Shown here one piece after another: positions 1 through 7,467 of a stretch of DNA of 16,709 nt. Under the pieces are notes generated by a model. It worked only from the letters and a program-made list of their open reading frames with translations, was not told the origin of the DNA and did no database searches. The DNA is from CAYSHJ01 sp964589725 (GTDB lineage Bacteria; Planctomycetota; Planctomycetia; Planctomycetales; Planctomycetaceae), in the NCBI GenBank assembly GCA_964589725.1, contig CAZPUJ010000415.1, forward strand, positions 1-16,709, in the 5' to 3' direction. Numbering within the stretch: the first letter of the stretch is position 1; each line of letters starts with the position of its first letter. The position numbers and the translations under genes were made by a program.

Positions 1-41
1 ACTTCACAGAAGTCGGAAGTCGCGTGGGATGGTGCATCGGC

Positions 42-329
42 TTAGCGATACGTCGGCAGCGCTTCCATCGGGCCGAGCGAAACCGCGGGAGCTGCCACCG
101 CCACCGGCTGATAGGCCGTCGTGGTCGGCAACTGCAAGCCCGTCACCGCGTCGTACGATTGATACGCGCCCTGGGGCGCATAAGCCGGACCGCCGCCCGG
201 ATAGCCGCCCGGAAAGCTAGGTCCACAACCGGTATTACAGGAGTTGCCAGACCACGGGCACAAGCAGCAGCAGCCTGTCAAGCTCGACAGCATCGCCGCG
301 ACGGCCAACAGAGTCGTCAGACGTTTCAT
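42..329 (-). CDS. Small cysteine/glycine-rich lipoprotein, unknown function
   Basis: The 95-residue product starts with a lipoprotein signal peptide: basic MKR, a hydrophobic stretch, and the lipobox L-T-G-C ending at Cys20. Lipidation at Cys20 is therefore predicted, with the mature protein anchored in a membrane. The region after Cys20 is cysteine-rich (CCCLC, then further Cys to about residue 35), followed by a Gly/Pro/Tyr-rich low-complexity segment and a short hydrophobic tail. A purine-rich GGAAAGGA lies just upstream of the ATG and fits a ribosome binding site. It is transcribed away from the flippase gene, so it is not part of that operon. I do not recognise a named family; small lipoproteins of this composition are common in planctomycetes. 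The gene call is fairly safe, the function is unknown. Confidence 0.7.
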   Translation of the reverse strand: MKRLTTLLAVAAMLSSLTGCCCLCPWSGNSCNTGCGPSFPGGYPGGGPAYAPQGAYQSYDAVTGLQLPTTTAYQPVAVAAPAVSLGPMEALPTYR

Positions 330-620
330 GAAGAGATCCTTTCCGAGGAGAGTCGAAGGGCAGACGCCACCCGCCGGAAATCATGCCAGCGGTTTGGCTC
401 GTGGGGGGGAGGGGAGATAGAGGAAGTGAAAGGTCGTCTGCAGAATTCCATCCAGACTAGGGCGGACTTTCTGCAAACGGGGCGGGAACATTAGGACTCG
501 TTGCAAGACAGGTCAAGAGGGATTATGGGCTTTTCCATATCTTGACACACTCATCGGGATTGCCGAAGGTTCGTCCCGCTTTTGTGTGGCCGAGCCGCAC
601 ACTCAGGAAAGGATTCCGAC
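330..620. other. Divergent intergenic region between lipoprotein and flippase
   Basis: This 291-bp region separates two divergent starts and should hold both promoters. It contains a purine-rich run at about 404-432. A TTGACA lies at 542-547, but no convincing -10 box follows at the right distance, and a TTGCAA/TATGGG pair at 501-529 is weak. A Shine-Dalgarno-like AGGAAAGG at 605-612 precedes the flippase ATG. No coding sequence is convincing here. Confidence 0.4.
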
Positions 621-1997
621 ATGAGCGTCGCCGCGGATCAAGCAGGCTCCGTCGCAGGTCCGCGTCCGTTGTCGTTGAAAAAGAACGTCGCGTGGACGTT
701 CGCCGGAAACGTCGTGAACGCGATGTGCCAATGGGGCATCTTGGTCGTGCTGGCGAAGCTCGGAACGGCGGAGATCGTTGGTCAATATGCGATGGGCTTG
801 GCGGTGGCGGGACCGATTTTGATGTTCGCCTCGCTGCAACTTCGCAGGTTTCAAGCGACCGACAGCCGGCACGAGTTCCGCTTCGGTGACTATCTTGGCC
901 TGATCCTGTTTAGCAGCCTCGCCGGTTGGTTGACGGTGACGAGTGTGGCGTGGTGGGACAGCAACAGCGTCGAGGATCTGTGGGTCATCAGCGCGGTCGG
1001 CTTGTGCAAGGCGTTCGAAATGATCGCCGACACATTTTATGGTTTGCTGCAACAGCACGAACGCTTGGATCGCATCACGAAGTCGAGGATCTTACACGGT
1101 GTGTCGTCGATGGTGGCGCTGTGCCTGGGAGTGTGGCTCACGGGCAGCGTGTTGTGGGGTACGGTCGGCTATGCGGCCATGCGACTGCTCGTCATCGTGA
1201 CTTATGACGTGCCCGGTGCCTTGTGGATTTTGCAGTCCGCGGGCCAGACGTCGGGAACGTCATTCCGGCGACGTCTGACGGCCGCGCTGTCGGAGATTCG
1301 TCCGCGGTGGGAATTGTCGCGGTTGCGACCGTTGGCAATGCTCGGATTGCCGATGGGAGTCATCAGCCTACTGATGTCGTTGCAAACCAACATCCCGCGG
1401 TATTTCGTCGAAGAGCACTTGGGCAAGGCGGAACTGGGAATGTTTTGCGCCATCGCCGCTCTAATGACCGTGGGAGTCACCGTGGTGCGTGCGATCGACC
1501 AGAGCTGCATTCCGCGATTGGCCAAGTTACACGCCAGCGGGCAAGGGCGCGAGTTCTGTTGGTTGTTCCTGAAGATGGTGACGATCTACTTGCTGTTGGG
1601 CCTCGTGGGGGTGTGGAGCGTCCGCTGGGGCGGCCGGACGCTGCTGATGTGGTTGTTCCAACCCGAATATGCGATCCACACGGATGTGTTCGAGACGGTT
1701 ATGCAGTTGGCCGTAACGGCGTACGTGACGGGTGCGCTTTCGTCGGCATTGGTGGCGGCACGCTACATCACCGGACAGTTGCCGCTGTTGTGCGTTTCGC
1801 TGGTGACGGCGTTCGCGTCGTCCTATTGGCTGGTTCCCGAATACGGCCTGTGGGGCGCGTCGATGTCGCTGGTCCTGAGCAAGCTGCCGTTCATTGTCAT
1901 CGGAACGGTGCTGCTGTTTCGAGCGATACGCATGATCCGTCCTTCGGAGACTTCGTTGGAGTTGCCGGAGACTCCGTGTTTGAGGAGGGCCGCGTGA
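621..1997 (+). CDS. Wzx-type polysaccharide flippase (MOP superfamily)
   Basis: The 458-residue protein is almost entirely hydrophobic segments joined by short charged loops, as expected for a 12-14 helix lipid-linked oligosaccharide flippase of the polysaccharide biosynthesis/MOP exporter superfamily. The N-terminus (KKNVAWTFAGNVVNAMCQWG) is the usual first helix of this family, and the central stretch LRPLAMLGLPMGVISLLMSL followed by NIPRYFVEEHLG is typical of its middle. The role would be moving an undecaprenyl-linked glycan unit across the inner membrane. The ATG at 621 is preferred over the in-frame ATG at 582 because AGGAAAGG lies 8 nt upstream and the shorter product begins like other family members. 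The stop TGA (1995-1997) shares its A with the ATG of the next gene, so the two are translationally coupled. A decayed partial copy of this gene lies at 5793-5910. Confidence 0.88.
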   Translation: MSVAADQAGSVAGPRPLSLKKNVAWTFAGNVVNAMCQWGILVVLAKLGTAEIVGQYAMGLAVAGPILMFASLQLRRFQATDSRHEFRFGDYLGLILFSSLAGWLTVTSVAWWDSNSVEDLWVISAVGLCKAFEMIADTFYGLLQQHERLDRITKSRILHGVSSMVALCLGVWLTGSVLWGTVGYAAMRLLVIVTYDVPGALWILQSAGQTSGTSFRRRLTAALSEIRPRWELSRLRPLAMLGLPMGVISLLMSLQTNIPRYFVEEHLGKAELGMFCAIAALMTVGVTVVRAIDQSCIPRLAKLHASGQGREFCWLFLKMVTIYLLLGLVGVWSVRWGGRTLLMWLFQPEYAIHTDVFETVMQLAVTAYVTGALSSALVAARYITGQLPLLCVSLVTAFASSYWLVPEYGLWGASMSLVLSKLPFIVIGTVLLFRAIRMIRPSETSLELPETPCLRRAA

Positions 1998-3892
1998 TGT
2001 GCGGTATCACAGGACTTTCGTTAGCGCAGCCGACGGCTTGGGCGGAGCGCCGTCTGGCCGCCATGACCGCCTCGATTCGGCATCGCGGTCCCGATTCGGA
2101 CGGGCGGTTCGCCGACCTGCGCGGGACGACGTGGCTGGGATTTCGCCGATTGGCGATCCGCGATCTCGACCCGCGCGCGAACCAGCCGATGGTGTCGGCC
2201 AGCGGTCGCACGGCCATCGCCTTCAATGGTGAGATTTACAATACCGACGAGCTCACGGCGAGATTCTTGGGTGGGTTTTCGCTGCGCACGACCGGCGACA
2301 CGGAGGTCTTCCTGGAAGCCTTCGAACGACATGGGTCGGCGGTCTTCTCCGAGTGCAACGGGATGTTCGCTGCCGCGTTCCTCGACACGCACAGCGGCCG
2401 GCTCACGCTGGTTCGCGACCGGATGGGAAAGAAGCCACTGTTTCTGCACGAGGGGCCTGATTGCGTCGCCTTCGGTTCGGAACTGCGAGCTCTGCGGCCG
2501 TTCGGTCTGGAGCCGGACCCCCAACAACTACCGTACTTTTTTCGTTGGGGTTACTTTCCCGCGCCGCGCACGTTTTTCCGGCGGACCACGCAAGTGCGAC
2601 CGGGTGAGTTTGTCGAGGTCGCTGGCGGCCGAATCCTCGCGCGGCGGCAATACCATGACTTCGCGGATTGGGCCTGGGGGACGCAACACGAGTTGGACAT
2701 CGAAGCACTCGACCGCTTGGTGGCGGATGCCGTCGCACGGCGGACGTTAAGCGACGTCCCGATCGGGGCCTTTCTGAGCGGCGGTATCGATTCCTCGCTG
2801 GTCGCCGCATATCTCCAAAAGACGGGACATGGCGACCTGCCGATGTTCACCGTCGCGATTTCCGACAAGAACGAAGCTCCGCACGCCGCGGCGATCGCGC
2901 GACATCTCGGACTTCGGCACACGTCGCTGCCGTTCGATGCCGATCGGTTGTTGGGCCTGCGAGAGGCCTTTTTCGAGAGCTACGAGCAGCCGTACTCGGA
3001 CAGTTCGGGTCTGCCGTCGCTGCTGTTGTGCGAAGCCGTTCAGAAACACGTCACGGTCGCGCTGTGCGGTGATGGCGGAGACGAGTTCTTCGGTGGTTAT
3101 CAGCGTTATGACTGGTTCCGTCAGGCGCTGCTCGGCCAACGGATTCCGTCACTCGCGCGGACGTGGCTGCGGCGACTGGCACCGTGGATCGATCGTCGCC
3201 GCGGGCTTCGTTTGCAACGCTTGCTGGAGACGCGCGACGAAGCCGGCCTGTATGCGACATTGATCGACGGCTGGACGTGCGGAGGTCCGCTCCCGTTGGC
3301 CGGCATTCCGGGGGCGGACGCAGACGCCCCGGAACAGCTCATCCGTGATCTGTTTGCACGGCTGAGATGCGACCCGTTATCGAAGGCCGCGTGCTTCGAT
3401 GCGACGTACTACATCCCGGAAGACTTGCAGGTGAAGCTGGACCGCGCGTCCATGCGAGTGTCCCTCGAAGTCCGCAGCCCGTTGTTGGACATTCGCGTGG
3501 CCCGCTACGGCGCCGAACTGGCGTCGTCCATCAAATATCGGAACGGCCTCAAAAGCGTGCTCAAGGAATTGCTCGCTCGGCACGTTCCCAGACCGCTGTT
3601 CGAACGGCCGAAGCAAGGCTTTTCGATCCCGGTGCATTCCTGGTTGCGTGGCCCGCTGCGCGACACCATTCACGAAACACTGCGACAACGCCATCTCCGT
3701 GAATGCGGCTGGCTCGATCCCGAACGGGTCGCCGCAATCGAGACCCAATTCCAGCGCGGTCAGGATGAATTCGCCGTTCCACTGTGGAGTCTCTTCGTTC
3801 TCGGTCACACGCTGCGGCGACATGCCGAGGCTCAGGAGACCGTCACGATTCACGAACCGGCCGCTCCACTGGCAGTGCTGCGAGCCGCATGA
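1997..3892 (+). CDS. asnB: Asparagine synthase (glutamine-hydrolysing)-like amidotransferase
   Basis: The 631-residue protein has the full two-domain layout of class B asparagine synthases. The N-terminal Ntn glutaminase domain begins MCGITG, so Cys2 would be the nucleophile after Met removal. It also carries IRHRGPDSDG (28-37), FRRLAI, FNGEIYN (76-82), TTGDTE (98-103) and RDRMGKKPLF. The C-terminal ATP-pyrophosphatase domain carries the PP-loop SGGIDSS (261-267) and GDGGDEFFGGYQRY (358-371), then EDLQVKLDRASM and EVRSPLLD. Length and key residues are intact. The start ATG overlaps the flippase stop by 1 nt, and GGAGGG lies at 1984-1989. In surface-polysaccharide loci such enzymes often amidate a sugar acid or peptide rather than make free asparagine. 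That role is inferred from context; a plain asparagine synthetase is the alternative. The reading frame stays open upstream to 1223, but that part only overlaps the flippase and is not credible protein. Confidence 0.9.
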   Translation: MCGITGLSLAQPTAWAERRLAAMTASIRHRGPDSDGRFADLRGTTWLGFRRLAIRDLDPRANQPMVSASGRTAIAFNGEIYNTDELTARFLGGFSLRTTGDTEVFLEAFERHGSAVFSECNGMFAAAFLDTHSGRLTLVRDRMGKKPLFLHEGPDCVAFGSELRALRPFGLEPDPQQLPYFFRWGYFPAPRTFFRRTTQVRPGEFVEVAGGRILARRQYHDFADWAWGTQHELDIEALDRLVADAVARRTLSDVPIGAFLSGGIDSSLVAAYLQKTGHGDLPMFTVAISDKNEAPHAAAIARHLGLRHTSLPFDADRLLGLREAFFESYEQPYSDSSGLPSLLLCEAVQKHVTVALCGDGGDEFFGGYQRYDWFRQALLGQRIPSLARTWLRRLAPWIDRRRGLRLQRLLETRDEAGLYATLIDGWTCGGPLPLAGIPGADADAPEQLIRDLFARLRCDPLSKAACFDATYYIPEDLQVKLDRASMRVSLEVRSPLLDIRVARYGAELASSIKYRNGLKSVLKELLARHVPRPLFERPKQGFSIPVHSWLRGPLRDTIHETLRQRHLRECGWLDPERVAAIETQFQRGQDEFAVPLWSLFVLGHTLRRHAEAQETVTIHEPAAPLAVLRAA

Positions 3893-4060
3893 CGAATGGA
3901 GGCTGTCGGTGACGAACTCCTTGCCCGTGGCGCAGTCTGGATGCGGAATCACGCTGAACTCCCAAGTCACTCGATCTTCGCACGCTATCGCAGTGATTTG
4001 GATGACTTGGTCGAGTTTCCCGATGGCTACAACTGCGCGCTGGGGATTTCACGATGGAAG
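3893..4060. other. Short intergenic region between convergent genes
   Basis: These 168 bp separate the 3' ends of the amidotransferase and the beta-propeller gene. No strong hairpin with a T-tract was seen. The plus-strand frame starting at 3896 is open and its first 60 codons look mildly protein-like, but it then runs antisense through the beta-propeller gene, so I do not call it. Confidence 0.35.
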
Positions 4061-5218
4061 TCAAGCGGCTTGACGACGTCTTACTGCGACGACGGTTTCC
4101 AAGTGGGCGGGGGGTTCGGAAAAATGCGCCGGCAACGGCTTGATGTCGTACACGTGCTCGTCGGGGTTGTCGGTGATCGTGAGCCGGTCCAGAACCGTGC
4201 GGGTTGCCACGTCGAACAAAATCAAATCTTGGCTGTCGCCTACCACCAACCGCTGATCGTCGAGCCACGTACCACCCCGGAGAAACCGTTCGGTCACCTG
4301 TGTCGAAGAGATCAAACGTCCGTCGCTCGGGTCGAAGTGCATCACACTGCCGCTGGTACTGTTCATAAAGCAGACGGTGCCATCCGATCGTGGCACCAAC
4401 GAATGGGACGGGGCCGTCGCGCCTGGGATCGTCCAACACAGGGTCCGCTCGCCATTAGTGGCAATGCGGACGACGGCCGACTGGGAATGCGCGACTGGCA
4501 GCAGCAAAGCGGTGTGGGCCGACCTTTTCAGCCCCAGTACGGATCGCAACCCGCGATTGACGGCGACAATCGCCCGCAAAAGGCCGGCCTTTTCCAACCA
4601 GCGTTTGGCGAAAAACTTATTGGCGAACCGCGCATTCCATAAAAGTCCCAACGAAACCAGCAGATCGCCATTCGGTAGGAAGCACACGCTGTTGACATGG
4701 CCGCCATCGAACGATTCGAGTTGGTGCGTGCGTGGATCGCGGAAGTCGATCGCACCATCGGCGATCGCTTCCGGACTCAGCCACAGCCGCGGCTGCCAGC
4801 CTAATTGGGTGTTCGCGGCGGACGATTTGCGAAGGTCGAGCACCTGGCGCGCGCCGCCGTCGAGAGCGAACTCGAACACCAAATCGTTGCGTGCCGAGGT
4901 CGCCCACAGCGAATCGTCACGGTAGACGATGTCGTGCAGGCTGGCGCAGTGCGGATGGGAGATCGTTCCCAACGACCGCCACCGCTGATCAAAACGAAAG
5001 ATAGTTTCGAAGTTGCAAACAGCGACTTCGTGCTCGCCGAACGCCAAGCCACGCACGCCACGCAACCCGCCGCGGGAGTTGGGATCGAACCAGAGGAACT
5101 CAGGCTCCGGAATGAGCGTGCGGCGAGAGGTCCGGTCCCTCCAATCGACGGTCCACAGGCACCCCGACGGAGCCGGCGCCACTGAATGACGGCAAACAGT
5201 CGACACGAGAAATCTCAT
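4061..5218 (-). CDS. Beta-propeller-like protein, unknown function
   Basis: The 385-residue product has repeated blade-like units: a short strand, a loop, then phrases such as LHDIVYRDDSLWATSARND, VNSVCFLPNGDLLVSLG, HSLVPRSDGTVCFMNS and GTWLDDQRLVVGDSQDLILF, spread along its whole length. This suggests a six- or seven-bladed propeller of the NHL/SMP-30-like type, possibly the DUF4915/TIGR03032-like proteins found in glycan loci, but I cannot assign a family with certainty. No clear signal peptide is present, so a cytoplasmic location is likely. The ATG at 5218 is chosen over the one at 5290 because GGGAG lies about 12 nt upstream and the extra 24 residues would be encoded by an 18-bp tandem repeat. 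It faces the amidotransferase gene convergently. Propellers in such loci may bind or modify sugars; that is inference. Confidence 0.75.
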   Translation of the reverse strand: MRFLVSTVCRHSVAPAPSGCLWTVDWRDRTSRRTLIPEPEFLWFDPNSRGGLRGVRGLAFGEHEVAVCNFETIFRFDQRWRSLGTISHPHCASLHDIVYRDDSLWATSARNDLVFEFALDGGARQVLDLRKSSAANTQLGWQPRLWLSPEAIADGAIDFRDPRTHQLESFDGGHVNSVCFLPNGDLLVSLGLLWNARFANKFFAKRWLEKAGLLRAIVAVNRGLRSVLGLKRSAHTALLLPVAHSQSAVVRIATNGERTLCWTIPGATAPSHSLVPRSDGTVCFMNSTSGSVMHFDPSDGRLISSTQVTERFLRGGTWLDDQRLVVGDSQDLILFDVATRTVLDRLTITDNPDEHVYDIKPLPAHFSEPPAHLETVVAVRRRQAA

Positions 5219-5250
5219 GTGCAGGTTCTCCCAAAGTTTAGGCAGCCCGA

Positions 5251-5286
5251 AGTCCACTGTGGCGGCCGAGTCCACTGTGGCGGCCA
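5251..5286. repeat. 18-bp tandem duplication upstream of the beta-propeller gene
   Basis: Two copies of AGTCCACTGTGGCGGCC (5251-5267 and 5269-5285) are identical and repeat with an 18-bp period. Each holds the odd-centred palindrome CCAC-T-GTGG. The nearer edge is 33 nt upstream of the beta-propeller ATG on the minus strand, in its probable leader or promoter. Confidence 0.85.
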
Positions 5287-5523
5287 TCACACGAGCGAGC
5301 CGAACCCGCCCGTGATGAATCGTGCCTTCGCGTCCCCCCTAAAGCGCGCGGAGTCTAGCGGCTGGTCGAAGTCTTCAATTGCGAGGGTGATTGAAGTCGC
5401 CGAGAAGGTCAATAGGAGAATCTCACGGTCCAATGATGCGCGCCGCCAAGCGGTCTTGACAAGAATTTGGTGAAGTCCGAGACTCAACTTTCTCTTGGCA
5501 GCAGCCGAGGCGCGCAACGAGGT

Positions 5524-5724
5524 ATGGAGACCGCGATGACCGCCGCAAAGAGCGCATTGACCGCGTCACAGTTTTGGGACGTGAAGCCGATGGCCCAGCG
5601 TTCTCCTGCGATCAATCACGTGTATCGCGGACTGACGGCGGGCTGGAACGCGCTGGCCGCAGTGGTTCCGGGCAACTTCCCCTGGGCCTACCAGAATTGG
5701 GGAATCGGCCGCGTGGCCGGCTGA
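5524..5724 (+). CDS. Short hypothetical ORF, possibly a gene remnant
   Basis: An ATG at 5524 opens a 66-residue frame ending at TGA 5722-5724. The sequence is ordinary in composition, with a mildly hydrophobic, Trp-rich C-terminal half (AGWNALAAVVPGNFPWAYQNWG). I recognise no family. The same frame continues past the TGA without another stop into the flippase fragment, ending at 5949, so this may be the front of a once longer gene broken by a nonsense mutation. The start is poorly supported: GAGG at 5519-5522 is too close to the ATG. Treat it as a possible remnant rather than an expressed gene. Confidence 0.3.
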   Translation: METAMTAAKSALTASQFWDVKPMAQRSPAINHVYRGLTAGWNALAAVVPGNFPWAYQNWGIGRVAG

Positions 5725-5949
5725 AAAGGCGGCAACATCTTGGCGCGAATCGCGGACGCTCACAATCTCGAACCACTTGGCACACTCCCACCGGCCGCGC
5801 TGCCGAAGATTCGTCCGCGCTGGGATTGGTCACGGCTGCGACCGTTGGCGATGCTCGGACTGCCCATGGGGGTGGTCGGCCTGCGGATGTTGTTGCAAAC
5901 GAAAATCCGCGAACACTCCGCGCAACCGATCGTGCGGCGTGCAGCATAA
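5725..5949 (+). pseudogene. Remnant of a second Wzx flippase gene
   Basis: Nucleotides 5793-5910 align without gaps to the flippase gene at about 1280-1397. The translated 38-residue segment matches the flippase at 29 of 38 positions, including IRPRW and SRLRPLAMLGLPMGV. The match begins abruptly and stops after LQTKI, where the functional gene continues with PRYFVEEHLG. It covers under a tenth of a flippase and has no helices on either side, so it cannot work as a transporter. Third-position differences plus nine amino-acid changes indicate an old or imported paralogue rather than a recent copy. It sits just upstream of the polymerase-like gene. What is seen is the alignment; loss of a whole duplicate gene is inference. 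Confidence 0.75.
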
Positions 5950-5974
5950 CCCTTTGTCGAAGGACGCCGAGTCA

Positions 5975-6025
5975 CCTCGCCACCGCTTATAACTGTCCCA
6001 CCATGGGTGACCCGCCGGGGCGAGG
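5975..6025. repeat. GC-rich inverted repeat upstream of the polymerase-like gene
   Basis: CCTCGCC at 5975-5981 pairs with GGCGAGG at 6019-6025, with the near-palindrome CCCACCATGGGTG between them. It lies 28-78 nt upstream of the proposed GTG start of the next gene. It may be a leader structure or a dispersed repeat; I cannot tell which. Confidence 0.35.
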
Positions 6026-6052
6026 CAGCGACCCACGTAACAGGCACCCGCC

Positions 6053-7303
6053 GTGACTCCGCACCGTTCTCAACCGACAAAGCCAGTCCCCTTCGCACGG
6101 GCCTTTCCCGCCGCACGATCCCGGGATCAACCGGCCGCACCGCGAGGAAGTGTCTTGCAGTCATTCTGCGCCCAGGCCGCTTTGTTCCTGTTACCGTTAC
6201 CTGCCCTGAAGTACACGGCCACAAGTCTCACGTTGGCCGACTTGTTCCTCGTTCTGGCCGTCTTGATGAATCTGGACTACGTGCTGCGGCGAATTCACGC
6301 GTTTCAGATTCCGTTACTGTTGGCGTTCCCACTGTTCCTGCTGTCGCACCTGTTTGACGCGGACTGCGAACTGGTCTCCATTTTCCAGGTTTGCTATGTG
6401 TGGGGCTTGCTGGTTCCGTTCGGCTGGTGCGCGTTCGTGAATGTGCCGTTACGCCGGATCGCTCTGTTGGTGCTGACCGCGAATGTGTTGAGTGCGTGGA
6501 TCGGAGCCGGTCAGTTCATGGGTTTCGTTCCCGCCTTGCCGGCACAGCGCATCATTGAAGTTGGGTCGACAATGCGGCGTGCCGCCGGGCTGTCGTTGCA
6601 GTGCAATGCGCTGGCGATGACGCTGACTCCGTGCTTTTTGCTGCTGCCGTATCTGCCGCGTATCTCGCCTCGAATCCTGACTTGCCTGTCGCTGTTGGCT
6701 GGCTTCATTGCAACCGTTTCCAAGTCGGCGATCCTCGCAACGCCGGGAATACTGTTGTACTTCTTCTGGCGCGAGCCAGAAAAAGGCAAACTGTTGAAGT
6801 CGATGGCCGTCTTAATCGGACTGGGCCTGTTTGCGCTGATTCTAGGTGGGAACGACGGCCTGTTCGACGTGTGGGAATTCGCCAAAAATGCCGTCCATCA
6901 CCGGTTGGAATATGCGGACCACTCGGTTGACGAGCGCGCGAATGTGATCAACATCGCGCTGGATTATTCACAGGAATGTCTGCTGTTCGGTTTCGGCACG
7001 AGTGGGTGCGGGGTGCGGCTCGCTCTGTCCGAAGGCAACACGGTGCATGTCTTCTATCTCGGTCTGGTGATGATTGGCGGCTATCTCGCGAGCGCGCTGA
7101 TCGTTACCGGGTTTTTATTGATCGTGGGAGGCTTGTGGAGGCAGTGCGAGGTCAACGTCGCGATCTTTCTGCTCGCACACATGCTGGCGATTTGCGTGAC
7201 GACCGTTTTGTACCTCAGCTTTCAGTACCAGCCCATCCTGATCGCCGCCAGCGTGCTAGTCGCGAACAACCTGCGAGCCGGCGCTGCCAGGTCGGTCCCT
7301 TAA
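6053..7303 (+). CDS. O-antigen ligase/polymerase-like membrane protein (Wzy/WaaL type)
   Basis: The product (up to 416 residues) has about ten or more hydrophobic helices beginning near residue 35 (FCAQAALFLLPLPALKY). A larger polar loop around 285-330 (EYADHSVDERANVINIALDY, then LLFGFGTSGCGVRL) is followed by NTVHVFYLGLVMIGGYLA. That loop plus a His-containing segment leading into a helix is the layout of the O-antigen ligase/polymerase (Wzy_C) family. The role would be polymerising or ligating glycan units on the periplasmic side after the flippase has exported them. The start is uncertain: the GTG at 6053 has only AGG as a weak ribosome binding site, the first 30 residues are Pro/Arg-rich and unlike a membrane protein, and a later GTG near 6149 is possible. 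Family assignment rests on topology, not on a decisive motif. Confidence 0.72.
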   Translation: MTPHRSQPTKPVPFARAFPAARSRDQPAAPRGSVLQSFCAQAALFLLPLPALKYTATSLTLADLFLVLAVLMNLDYVLRRIHAFQIPLLLAFPLFLLSHLFDADCELVSIFQVCYVWGLLVPFGWCAFVNVPLRRIALLVLTANVLSAWIGAGQFMGFVPALPAQRIIEVGSTMRRAAGLSLQCNALAMTLTPCFLLLPYLPRISPRILTCLSLLAGFIATVSKSAILATPGILLYFFWREPEKGKLLKSMAVLIGLGLFALILGGNDGLFDVWEFAKNAVHHRLEYADHSVDERANVINIALDYSQECLLFGFGTSGCGVRLALSEGNTVHVFYLGLVMIGGYLASALIVTGFLLIVGGLWRQCEVNVAIFLLAHMLAICVTTVLYLSFQYQPILIAASVLVANNLRAGAARSVP

Positions 7304-7330
7304 CGGGATCCCGGCCCCAACAAACGGGGC
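7304..7330. terminator. Palindromes just after the polymerase-like gene
   Basis: The perfect palindrome CGGGATCCCG (7304-7313) begins directly after the TAA, followed by a small hairpin GCCCC-AACAAAC-GGGGC (7314-7330). There is no T-tract, so this is not a textbook intrinsic terminator. It may help end or stabilise the transcript. Confidence 0.3.
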
Positions 7331-7382
7331 GGCGATGTAACCAGCCAACGAGAATTTGCCACGAGCAAGTCCCCCACCCGAT

Positions 7383-7467
7383 CCCGTGTCGGTGGTCCAA
7401 TGCCATTCGAGCTACCGCAATGGCACGACGTCATGTCGCCGAGAAAGTATTGCTCCACCAACACGGG
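7383..7467. repeat. Nested inverted repeats at the sulfotransferase 3' end
   Basis: An outer pair CCCGTGTCGGTGG (7383-7395) and CCACCAACACGGG (7455-7467) is complementary except for one position. A perfect inner pair TGCCATT (7401-7407) and AATGGCA (7419-7425) is nested within it. The structure spans the sulfotransferase stop codon, between two convergent genes. A bidirectional termination or mRNA-stabilising role is possible but not shown. Confidence 0.4.

Larger units (their letters stand above)
5219..6052. other. 834-bp gene-poor, decayed stretch inside the glycan locus
   Basis: This region lies between the beta-propeller start and the polymerase-like gene. It holds the 18-bp tandem repeat near the left end, a short unassigned ORF at 5524-5724, a flippase fragment at 5793-5910 and a GC-rich inverted repeat at 5975-6025. 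Nothing convincing is seen at 5290-5500. The layout is what is left when genes are lost by deletion and point mutation. Confidence 0.6.

Noticed and set aside
542..570. TTGACA as a sigma-70 promoter for the flippase
   Set aside because: No acceptable -10 box at 16-18 nt; kept only as a note in the intergenic entry.
1223..1996. Open frame upstream of the amidotransferase giving an 889-residue ORF
   Set aside because: It overlaps the flippase in another frame, has no domain, and the true start MCGITG needs Cys at position 2.
3896..4642. 248-codon plus-strand ORF after the amidotransferase
   Set aside because: Most of it is antisense to the beta-propeller gene, which has better composition, a ribosome site and repeat structure.
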